This document shows, in pieces, positions 7,934-14,367 of a stretch of 22,032 nt of DNA (position 1 is its first letter; each line of letters begins with the position of its first letter). A program made the translations under genes and the position numbers. The stretch covers positions 1-22,032 of the forward strand of contig JBHIEE010000037.1 of NCBI GenBank assembly GCA_046760445.1, given 5' to 3'. The stretch is from JBHIEE01 sp046760445 (GTDB lineage Bacteria; Acidobacteriota; Aminicenantia; JdFR-78). The notes under the pieces are model-generated. The model made no database searches and was not told where the DNA came from. It worked only from the letters and a program-made list of their open reading frames with translations.

Positions 7934-7960
7934 ATTATAATTTCCGATTATTCCTGTCAA
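7934..7960 (-). promoter_or_regulatory. Candidate sigma-70 promoter of the tetrapyrrole operon
   Basis: On the minus strand TTGACA (7960-7955) and TATAAT (7939-7934) are both exact consensus hexamers, separated by 15 nt, which is short. A 17-nt reading gives TAATAT instead. Transcription would start near 7927, leaving a leader of about 285 nt that contains repeat copy 4. Confidence 0.45.
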
Positions 7961-8026
7961 TATTATATACTAATTCTAAATATGTAGATCACAGTATCCC
8001 AAGTTAAGGTTCACTTATTTCAATAA

Positions 8027-8056
8027 TTGACTTTTTAAAAGTAAATTTATTATTAT
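8027..8056 (+). promoter_or_regulatory. Candidate sigma-70 promoter of the plsY-like gene
   Basis: TTGACT (8027-8032) and TATTAT (8051-8056) are separated by 18 nt, about 75 nt before the ATG at 8130. A further TATAAT at 8054-8059 overlaps the -10. The surrounding DNA is very AT-rich, so chance matches are likely. Confidence 0.35.
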
Positions 8057-8129
8057 AATCTTTCTCCAGAAGGAAATGATAAAATAAGCTCTTTATTTAA
8101 AAATAAATTTGCGGGAAAGGTTCTAAAAA

Positions 8130-8741
8130 ATGAATCATTTTTCTCTAATAAGCATTTTAATCGGTTATTTAATAGGGTCTATTTCTCCTGCCTACATATT
8201 GGGAAAGCTTTTAAAAGGTATTGACATTAGAGAGCACGGAGATGGAAATGCAGGAGGAATGAATGTCTATAATGTTCTGGGAATAAAACCAGCTATAGTC
8301 ACTGTAATTTTTGATCTTTCCAAAGGCTTAATTTCAATGTATATTGCCTCTATTTTAGGAGTAGGAGTACTCTATATCTATTCAACAGGCATGGCTGCTA
8401 TATTAGGCCATGTATTCCCTTTCTATTTGAAATTTAAAGGAGGCAAAGGAATAGGCACTGCTACTGGAATTTTATTTTATTATATATATCTTATGCTAAA
8501 GAACCAGTGGTTAGCCTATTACTGGCTGATCATATATATTGCAGGAATAATACTTGTTTTCTATATTACCAGAAAAGGAGAAATAGTTGGATTAATTGCT
8601 TTACCTTCATTATTTGCTCTTGTCTTCTTAACTTCTCCTTTAAATTCAATCACCATTTTTTCTGGAATAATCATCTTCTATATGTTTTCCATCAATTTCC
8701 TGATCAATATTTATAAAAAGAAACCAATAAAACAAGAATAA
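8130..8741 (+). CDS. PlsY-like glycerol-3-phosphate acyltransferase family membrane protein
   Basis: A 203-aa integral membrane protein with about five to six hydrophobic segments. PlsY transfers acyl groups from acyl phosphate to glycerol-3-phosphate, the first step of phospholipid synthesis. Three family motifs are visible: GSISPAYILGK near residue 16, GDGNAGGMNV near 38 (canonical GSGNxGATNV), and GHVFPFYLKFKGGKG near 93. The divergence in motif 2 marks a PlsY-like subgroup, so the exact acceptor is less sure. An AAAGG site sits about 10 nt upstream. It is transcribed divergently from the tetrapyrrole operon and convergently with the DUF4198 gene, so it stands alone. Confidence 0.8.
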   Translation: MNHFSLISILIGYLIGSISPAYILGKLLKGIDIREHGDGNAGGMNVYNVLGIKPAIVTVIFDLSKGLISMYIASILGVGVLYIYSTGMAAILGHVFPFYLKFKGGKGIGTATGILFYYIYLMLKNQWLAYYWLIIYIAGIILVFYITRKGEIVGLIALPSLFALVFLTSPLNSITIFSGIIIFYMFSINFLINIYKKKPIKQE

Positions 8742-8834
8742 ACTCTAATTCTAAGTGTTTAGGAGAAATTTCTGTATTTTACATTTTCTCTTCTAATAAT
8801 CTCAAAATCTATCTATTTTTCTTTTTGCTAAAAT

Positions 8835-9659
8835 TTATCTTGAATTTTTTCCAGGGACTTCGAAGGTCAGGGAGGCCCAGTAGCTTTCCCATTCATGAGT
8901 CTGTTTTTTAACCCATTCCATATGAGTCATTCTGATAACATAGGGGCCGGATCGTTCAAGAGGAATGTTCGCTTGTCCCCGTACATTAGTTCTGGTAGAA
9001 CCAGCAAAATCCTTTCCCTTGCCAGGATAACTCCAGGCTAATTCTGCATTGGCGAGAGGTTTCCCACGGAAAAGAACAGTAACCCAGAGAGAGTCACTTA
9101 CCTTTAGCTTATATGGATTAACTGTAGGAACGATTTCGAGAATAAGATTGATTGGTTGGGTTGGAATTTCGTCCAACTTTTCTCCAACCTGTATAATAGA
9201 TTTTGGAAATTTGGAGTAATGTTCGACAGCATCTTTATCAAGAATATTCTCTCTTTTTCTCAGATTATATACTTCACTAAGCCCGTCATGGAGAAGATAT
9301 TGGTTGAAGTCTTCGGCGCTCAGCTTAATTTCCATGGGCTTCAAGGCAGCTGCAACAATATAGGTTCCAGTCATTTCAAAGTTAAGTTCAGCAATCAATG
9401 ATTTTCCCTTTATCTTGAATTCTGTAACTTCTTTTCTACCAGATTTTCCTACTACGAAAAACTTGTCAATTCTGTTCGGAGTTATGGCACTCAAACTATT
9501 AGGAAAATCCATTCCGGTATTGGCTGACAGAATAAGCAAGTCACCTGGATTAATTCTAAATTTCTGAGGAACCAGCCACAGATCATGAGCAGCCACTCTT
9601 GTACAGACTAATAAAATAACCCAATAGATCAATATAATAAAATTGATTCTTTTTGGCAT
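8835..9659 (-). CDS. Secreted DUF4198 (NikM-like) family protein
   Basis: A 274-aa exported protein. A Sec signal peptide spans about residues 1-24 (basic start MPKR, hydrophobic core, then VAA before HDLWLVP), so the mature protein would start with histidine 25. The AHDLWL-P opening, a beta-rich body, GKPLANAELAW near 199 and a late TNVRGQANIPLERSGPYVIRM segment are typical of DUF4198, a family often linked to periplasmic nickel/cobalt or other metal uptake. Predicted size fits the family. A strong TAGGAGG site lies 5 nt before the ATG. No metal-transport partner is adjacent apart from the POT transporter 250 bp upstream and a more distant Nramp-like gene, so a metal role is only a family-level suggestion. 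Confidence 0.75.
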   Translation of the reverse strand: MPKRINFIILIYWVILLVCTRVAAHDLWLVPQKFRINPGDLLILSANTGMDFPNSLSAITPNRIDKFFVVGKSGRKEVTEFKIKGKSLIAELNFEMTGTYIVAAALKPMEIKLSAEDFNQYLLHDGLSEVYNLRKRENILDKDAVEHYSKFPKSIIQVGEKLDEIPTQPINLILEIVPTVNPYKLKVSDSLWVTVLFRGKPLANAELAWSYPGKGKDFAGSTRTNVRGQANIPLERSGPYVIRMTHMEWVKKQTHEWESYWASLTFEVPGKNSR

Positions 9660-9693
9660 TTATGCCTCCTATTTTAATTTTAAGCAATGTCAA

Positions 9694-9895
9694 ATATTTA
9701 CCACAGAGAACACAGAACGTTTGAATAACAAAAATCCAAATGTCAAATCAAAAATCTGAGACTATGAGAATAGGAGATTGGGAGACTAGGAAGGAGTAAG
9801 ATTAAGCATCTTAACAAGTCTCAAAGAATCTCAATGAGTTTCAATAAATCTCCATGACATTCATTTGGAATTTGGGATTTGAAATTTTCAATCAT
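9694..9895. repeat. Intergenic repeat copy 6 (variant)
   Basis: The 251-bp gap between the DUF4198 and POT genes holds degenerate repeat sequence: ACCACAGAGAACACAGA near 9699, GAGACTATGAGAATAGGAG near 9757, then TCATTTGGAATTTGGGATTTG near 9861, which matches the ends of the other copies. No clear promoter was seen. Confidence 0.5.
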
Positions 9896-9910
9896 TTGTT
9901 GTTAGTCTTT

Positions 9911-11215
9911 TTATTCATTAGCTTGTTTTTCTGCCTGTGTTTTTGGTGCCAAGAATTTATTAAAGAAAAAAAGTCCAATAATAGTAGCTATTCCCAGTAA
10001 GGAAAAGAACATCCAGAGAAGTCTGGGCTGATTCAATTTATCCACGAAATAGACATAAAGATTGGCTCCAAGATTGTTTCCAATAAGGCTCCCTATAATT
10101 CCATAAAAGAAAGCATAACCCATATAAACCGCTACCTTATCTTTAGGAGCAATCAGCCCGACATAGCTGTAATACTTTGGATGGCAGGTCATTTCTCCAA
10201 TAGAAAAAACCATTATTCCTACAATGAAAAACCAGGCATAAGAGGAAATGGAAAGAAGAATGAATCCAGTTGTTCCTATGCATATTCCAGCAATCATTAC
10301 TGGAAGAGCCTTGATGTTTTTAACAATTCGGCTGATAAACATCTGAAGGACCACAATTGTTCCTGCATTTAGACTGGTAACATATGCTACATCAAATTTT
10401 ATCTTAGCACTGCTCCCAAAAAGAGCGGCAATAGAAGTCATAAAATTATTAACTGGCGTCATATCCACATATGACTGCATATACCAGAGGGCAGTGTTGA
10501 ACATCTGAAAGTATAGAATCCAGAATCCGGAATAGATTAAAATCATCAGAATAAAACGAAAATCCTTTAAAACTAAAATTGCTCCGGAAATAACTTTGCC
10601 TATATTAACAGTGCTTTCTGGTTTAGGCGGATCCTTATATAGAAAAAAGGAAACCAGCAACATAAGAGCGCACCATAAAGAAGAAGCCATAAATACATAA
10701 GACCATTTGAATCCTCTCAAATAGGCTACCAGAATAGGAGAAATCAGGGCTCCTAAGTTAATCATCATATAATAAATTCCAAATCCAAGACCACTATTTT
10801 TCTCATCTGTACTTCGGGCAATTGTTCCTGAAATAATTGGTTTGAAAGATCCACTTCCCACCGCCATAATAATTAAACTGGCAAATACAAGACCATAGGT
10901 AGTCATATGACCTGTAGCAAAATAGCCAAAAGAAAGAAGAGAAAAAGCAAAGATTAATGCTTTGCGGTAGCCAAATCTTTCAGCCAGAGCTCCACCGAAT
11001 ATAGGAATGATATAGGTAAGAGCATATACCACCGATTGTAGAAGACCGACCGAGCTCTTGCTGAATCCTAAGGCTCCTGTTTCTATTTTTCCTGCCAGAT
11101 AAACAGCTAATACTGAGTTCATACCATAGTAAGCTCCACGCTCAAAAAATTCCATGATATTAGCTACCCAGAAAACCCGTGGAAAAGATTTCAAAGCACT
11201 TTTACTTGATTTCAT
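9911..11215 (-). CDS. POT/PTR2-family proton-coupled oligopeptide transporter
   Basis: A 434-aa major-facilitator protein with about twelve membrane segments, importing di- and tripeptides (or related solutes) with protons. The POT signature E22-x2-E25-R26-x2-Y29-Y30 is complete in the first helix (MEFFERGAYYGM). GGALAERFGYRKAL near residue 74 is the MFS loop 2-3 motif, and GSGSFKPIISGTIAR near 119 matches the PTR2 KP motif. It lacks the extra two helices of some family members and is slightly shorter than average. GGAGAGG lies 9 nt before the ATG. It is flanked by repeat copies on both sides, so co-transcription with the DUF4198 gene is uncertain. Substrate is inferred from the family. Confidence 0.85.
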   Translation of the reverse strand: MKSSKSALKSFPRVFWVANIMEFFERGAYYGMNSVLAVYLAGKIETGALGFSKSSVGLLQSVVYALTYIIPIFGGALAERFGYRKALIFAFSLLSFGYFATGHMTTYGLVFASLIIMAVGSGSFKPIISGTIARSTDEKNSGLGFGIYYMMINLGALISPILVAYLRGFKWSYVFMASSLWCALMLLVSFFLYKDPPKPESTVNIGKVISGAILVLKDFRFILMILIYSGFWILYFQMFNTALWYMQSYVDMTPVNNFMTSIAALFGSSAKIKFDVAYVTSLNAGTIVVLQMFISRIVKNIKALPVMIAGICIGTTGFILLSISSYAWFFIVGIMVFSIGEMTCHPKYYSYVGLIAPKDKVAVYMGYAFFYGIIGSLIGNNLGANLYVYFVDKLNQPRLLWMFFSLLGIATIIGLFFFNKFLAPKTQAEKQANE

Positions 11216-11249
11216 TATTTTTTCCTCTCCTTCATTTTAGTATTGTTAA

Positions 11250-11495
11250 ACTTAACCATAGAGACCACCTTTAGTAAATCCCAAATCCGAAATCCGAATA
11301 TCGAAATCCGAAACATCCCGAGCACTCGGGACAAATTTTCAAATGTTCAAAACAATATTGCTAGAATCTCTAAATTACATAATTTCTTTGTTTTGTCCCG
11401 AGTACTCGGGATGGTCATTTGCTCTCGTCCTGAAGGCCTCGGGCCGAAGGGAAATTGTTTCGAATTTCGGATTTCGTGCTTCGAATTTTGTGTTG
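11250..11495. repeat. Intergenic palindromic repeat copy 5
   Basis: It lies upstream of the POT gene. The flank TTAACCATAGAGACCACCTTT (11252-11272) matches that of copy 2. Inside are ATCCCGAGCACTCGGGAC (11315-11332), GTCCCGAGTACTCGGGAT (11395-11412) and the CGTCCTGAAGGCCTCGGGCC block shared with copy 4. Outer arms read AAATCCGAAATCCGAATAT and ATTTCGGATTTCGTGCTTC. The rest of the gap to 11789 holds the RNA-like motif listed next and nothing else I recognise. Confidence 0.75.
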
Positions 11496-11687
11496 AACTT
11501 TGTTATTTGACATTTTATATATTTTATCTGTGTTATCTGTGATTTTCGTATTCTTTCATATTATTTTTGACACTACCTATACTCTAATTGTTATTTTATA
11601 TATAATTACAAATTAAAAAGCAATAAAAATTAGAGAGCCAAAGTAAATAGACAATGAGAAAATTAGAGGGACAGATTTTGTTAAGAT

Positions 11688-11756
11688 GTGGCAACCCCAG
11701 AAAGATAGTACTTTCAAGACGTAAAGTTAAACATTGTGAAATGAGCAGATTCAGAT
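11688..11756 (+). ncRNA. Weak GEMM-like (c-di-GMP-I riboswitch-like) motif
   Basis: The plus strand reads TGTGGCAACCCC, then a GAAAG/CTTTC hairpin (11700-11714), then AAGACGTAAAGTT, then a small CATT/AATG hairpin (11732-11743) and AGCAG. The order GGCAA... hairpin ... GACGxAAAG ... GxAGC resembles the GEMM-I core, but several consensus positions differ and pairing partly needs G-U. It points toward the 3' end of the minus-strand gene, with no gene of its own downstream, although TTGACA occurs at 11567. It may be a decayed or chance motif. Confidence 0.2.
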
Positions 11757-11789
11757 GAGGGAAAATTAATTAAAAAATAGCTTAAATTT

Positions 11790-13100
11790 TTATCTGGATA
11801 AAGGATGAATTAATATTCGACTGCGTCCCTTCTGTTTTGCTTCATGTAAAGCTTCATCCGCAAGTTGTATTAATTCCTTATAATCACCTTTGAACTTTTT
11901 TTTCCAAGGACAGAAACATATACCAGCGCTAACAGAAGCATTCCAGGAAATACTATTCAATGTAATTGTTGGCTTTTCTACTGCTTTTTGTATCCTATTT
12001 ATAATCTGGACACACGACTTATTATTGGTATTGATAAGCAAAATAATAAATTCATTATTTTCATATCTGGCTATTACATCGTAAGGTCGGAGAGTAGATT
12101 TTATAATCTTAAAAACTTTCTTAACTACAAACTCTCCATATTTATTTCCGTACTCATCATTTATTTTTTCAAACTCATCAATACCTAACATTAGAACAAC
12201 TATTCTTTCTCTATTTCGTTGAGCTCTTGAAATTTCTTTTTTCAATGTGGTGTAAATATATTTCCTTTGATAGTACTTTCTTTTATGCAATATAGGCTTT
12301 CCAATATACGTTCTGGATAAAAGATCAAGCTCGCGAGTAATTTCTGAAAAACTATCCAATCTGATTCTTCTTACTTTTATTTTCTCTCTACCATCTCTTT
12401 TCTTTTCTGAGAATCTTACTTCCTCTTTCAATTTTTCTTCATGCTTGACCAGCGCCCTCTTTATTTGCACCTTCTGTAAAGTAATTTTTTCTTCCGTGAT
12501 GTCTCTTTCTTCTTTTAGTTTTACTTTAAGTGCAGCGAGAATAAGCCTCGCGACTTCATTTAAGGTTTCAAATACTCCCTGCCCCCTAATAGCTGAAGCC
12601 TCAATATACGGACAATTTTTGGTGTTTAAAAGACTATTCAAAGTTTCCACAGGGATAATATCCCTGAGATCTCTTTTATTATATTGGAAAACTAAGGGAA
12701 GCTGATCAAGATCAACCTGATATTCAAGTAAATATTCTCTCAACATATTAAAACTTTCAATATTGGCATCTAAAAGAGGTATCTGCGAATCAGCAACAAA
12801 AACAATACCATCTGCTCCTTTTAAAACACTCTTTCTGCCTGCTTCATAGAGTACCTGCCCAGCTATAGTATAAAGATGAAAATGAATTTTAAATCTTTCT
12901 ATTTCTCCCATCTTGAGGGGAAGTAAGTCGAAAAAGAAAGTTCTATTGGCTTCTGTTTCTAAACAAATTAGTTCTCCCCGCAAACGATCATCAGTAAATC
13001 TATATATATGTTTAAAATTTGTTGTTTTCCCACTTAGTCCTGGACCATAATAGACAATTTTCACTACCACTTGTTTAGTTATAGGACTTAGAAAAGCCAT
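11790..13100 (-). CDS. MglA-like Ras GTPase fused to a degenerate GGDEF domain
   Basis: A 436-aa cytoplasmic fusion. Residues 1-195 are an MglA-type GTPase: P-loop G19-PGLSGKTT-27, TIAGQ (78-82), NKRD (141-144) and the SAIRG base motif (169-173). MglA's intrinsic arginine finger R53 and Q82 are present at the same numbers as in Myxococcus MglA. Residues ~195-245 are charged and probably helical. Residues ~285-436 are a GGDEF domain with D308 and ND (314-315) in place, but the signature is ENNEF (347-351), so the third, metal/catalytic acidic residue is lost and cyclase activity is unlikely. The product-inhibition motif RxxD (RPYD, 338-341) is intact five residues upstream, as in c-di-GMP receptors. 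GGGGAAGGGG lies just upstream of the ATG. It is divergent from an HD-GYP-like gene. The role in polarity or motility is inference. Confidence 0.9.
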   Translation of the reverse strand: MAFLSPITKQVVVKIVYYGPGLSGKTTNFKHIYRFTDDRLRGELICLETEANRTFFFDLLPLKMGEIERFKIHFHLYTIAGQVLYEAGRKSVLKGADGIVFVADSQIPLLDANIESFNMLREYLLEYQVDLDQLPLVFQYNKRDLRDIIPVETLNSLLNTKNCPYIEASAIRGQGVFETLNEVARLILAALKVKLKEERDITEEKITLQKVQIKRALVKHEEKLKEEVRFSEKKRDGREKIKVRRIRLDSFSEITRELDLLSRTYIGKPILHKRKYYQRKYIYTTLKKEISRAQRNRERIVVLMLGIDEFEKINDEYGNKYGEFVVKKVFKIIKSTLRPYDVIARYENNEFIILLINTNNKSCVQIINRIQKAVEKPTITLNSISWNASVSAGICFCPWKKKFKGDYKELIQLADEALHEAKQKGRSRILIHPLSR

Positions 13101-13117
13101 TTTAACCCCTTCCCCCT

Positions 13118-13152
13118 TTGGTAAAATACCATATTTAGTTTTACCAAGTCAA
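13118..13152 (-). promoter_or_regulatory. Promoter of the MglA-GGDEF gene with overlapping inverted-repeat operator
   Basis: On the minus strand TTGACT (13152-13147) and TATTTT (13128-13123) are spaced 18 nt. A perfect 9-bp inverted repeat, TTGGTAAAA (13118-13126) and TTTTACCAA (13139-13147) separated by 12 nt, covers the -10 and the spacer, as a repressor site would. The predicted leader to the ATG at 13100 is short. The regulator is unknown. Confidence 0.45.
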
Positions 13153-13165
13153 GCCCTATAATGAC

Positions 13166-13194
13166 TTGACATGTCTGTTTTTATTGATTATAAC
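13166..13194 (+). promoter_or_regulatory. Sigma-70 promoter of the HD-domain gene
   Basis: TTGACA (13166-13171), a 17-nt spacer and TATAAC (13189-13194) give a near-consensus promoter about 60 nt before the ATG at 13256. A small inverted repeat GTCAAG/CTTGAC (13148-13153, 13165-13170) ends at the -35 and lies between the two divergent promoters, where one factor could affect both genes. Confidence 0.6.
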
Positions 13195-13255
13195 TTTAAC
13201 AACAGAGCATGGTTGTTGATCAGGATTTTTTATTTCTTTTACAAAAGAGGATAAG

Positions 13256-14209
13256 ATGGAAAAAATAAAAGAATTTTTGCTCAAGCATTTCGAAAAAATT
13301 CTTGTTTTATCAGTTTTACTTGGTATTGTAGCTATTAATTATTTTGCGTCTTATAAAATTGCATTCTTGAATTTTTTCTACCTCCCTATAATCGCAGCTG
13401 GTTATTATGTAAGCAAAAGAATGGCTGTCCTTACTGCTGTTTTTTGTGTCTTAGTAGTAATTTTATTTATAATACTTTTCCCTTCTTCCTTTTTTATAGC
13501 TGGAATGGACAAAATTTATGCAATAGTTAGCCTTACTGCATGGAGCTGCTTTTTAATCCTAACAAGTGCTGCTTTAGGATATTTATATGACGAAAAAGAA
13601 AAACGAATAAAAGATTTAAAAGCCGCTTATATTGGAATTATAGAGATTCTATCAAAATACTTGGAATCAGCGGATAGATATACCCAAGAACACTCAATAA
13701 GGGTTGCTCATTTATCAGAAGACATAGCTAATGCCATGGGATTACCCGAGTTTGAAATAGAAAATATAAAAGCAGCTGCACTACTCCATGACATAGGTAA
13801 AACTGAAATAAGTATGAATCTTGTTAATAAAGCCGCTTCTCTTACCACTACAGAAAAAGAACTTATAGATTTGCATTCAGAAAGGGGTGCAAGAATTATA
13901 TCTTTAGTCGGGGGAGTATTAAAAGAAGCAGTACCAATTGTTTTAGCTCATCATAAATATTATTTTGAATTGAAAAAATTCTCATCTGAAGAAATTAAAT
14001 CAATTCCTATTGGAACAGCCATAATAGCTGTTGCTGACGCTTATGACGCCTTGGTAACAGACAGACCTTATCGGGCAGGAAAGCCGCCCTGGAAAGCCTT
14101 TGAAGAAATAGAAAAGGAATCAGGAAAACAATTCCATCCAGAAGTAGTAAAAGCTTTCAAACAAGTTCTTATCGCAAACGAAAAATACAGAGAAGAAGAT
14201 ACAATTTAG
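13256..14209 (+). CDS. Membrane-anchored HD-GYP-like phosphohydrolase lacking the GYP motif
   Basis: A 317-aa protein. About four hydrophobic segments fill residues 13-110, then a short charged helix leads into an HD domain (about 120-305). Metal ligands expected for HD-GYP phosphodiesterases are present: H146, H178-D179 (HDIGK), H207, H232-H233 and D261. The later part, IPIGTAIIAVADAYDAL with TDRPYR, is HD-GYP-like, but the segment after HH that should read like DGxGYP is replaced by KYYFELKKF. Activity could therefore be c-di-GMP or another phosphoester, or the domain may be altered in specificity. An AGAGGA site lies 6-7 nt before the ATG. It is divergent from the MglA-GGDEF gene, suggesting a shared c-di-GMP-related task. 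The fold is clear; the substrate is not. Confidence 0.85.
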   Translation: MEKIKEFLLKHFEKILVLSVLLGIVAINYFASYKIAFLNFFYLPIIAAGYYVSKRMAVLTAVFCVLVVILFIILFPSSFFIAGMDKIYAIVSLTAWSCFLILTSAALGYLYDEKEKRIKDLKAAYIGIIEILSKYLESADRYTQEHSIRVAHLSEDIANAMGLPEFEIENIKAAALLHDIGKTEISMNLVNKAASLTTTEKELIDLHSERGARIISLVGGVLKEAVPIVLAHHKYYFELKKFSSEEIKSIPIGTAIIAVADAYDALVTDRPYRAGKPPWKAFEEIEKESGKQFHPEVVKAFKQVLIANEKYREEDTI

Positions 14210-14260
14210 TTTATTGAGGAAAAAAGGAATAAAACTACTAAATTTTAAATCTCTACCCTG

Positions 14261-14330
14261 CCGCAAACCCCGTCCTACGGGACAAGCAGGGGTTCAAGTG
14301 AAAATATTCCACTTGAATCCTCGACCCTTT
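14261..14330. repeat. Compound hairpin element upstream of the Nramp-like gene
   Basis: Two adjacent inverted repeats: AACCCC (14266-14271) with GGGGTT (14289-14294), enclosing GTCC/GGAC, and GGTTCAAGTG (14291-14300) with CACTTGAATCC (14310-14320). The two overlap at GGTT and could be alternative structures. There is no U-run, so this is probably not a terminator. It looks like a second dispersed repeat type, or possibly a leader structure. Confidence 0.4.
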
Positions 14331-14367
14331 GACTCCTAATTTTGATTTTCTTTGAAAGGATGATTCT

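Noticed and set aside
7637..7960. A 107-codon minus-strand ORF upstream of the CcsA/HemX-like gene
   Set aside because: It starts at a TTG that is the -35 box of the candidate promoter and translates repeat copy 4; it has no ribosome site and no recognisable protein.
8742..8834. Possible bidirectional terminator between convergent plsY-like and DUF4198 genes
   Set aside because: Only a weak A/T-rich stem (GAGAAA/TTTCTC) without a following U-run was found.
604..11495. CRISPR array as an explanation of the repeats
   Set aside because: Copies are kilobases apart, vary in length and are internally palindromic; there is no regular spacer pattern and no cas gene.
11243..11542. A 99-codon plus-strand ORF
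   Set aside because: It is a translation of repeat copy 5, with low-complexity arms mirrored around the palindromes.
14291..14320. GGTTCAAGTG...TTGAATCC looks like a tRNA T-arm
   Set aside because: No acceptor, D or anticodon arms surround it; it is an isolated hairpin.
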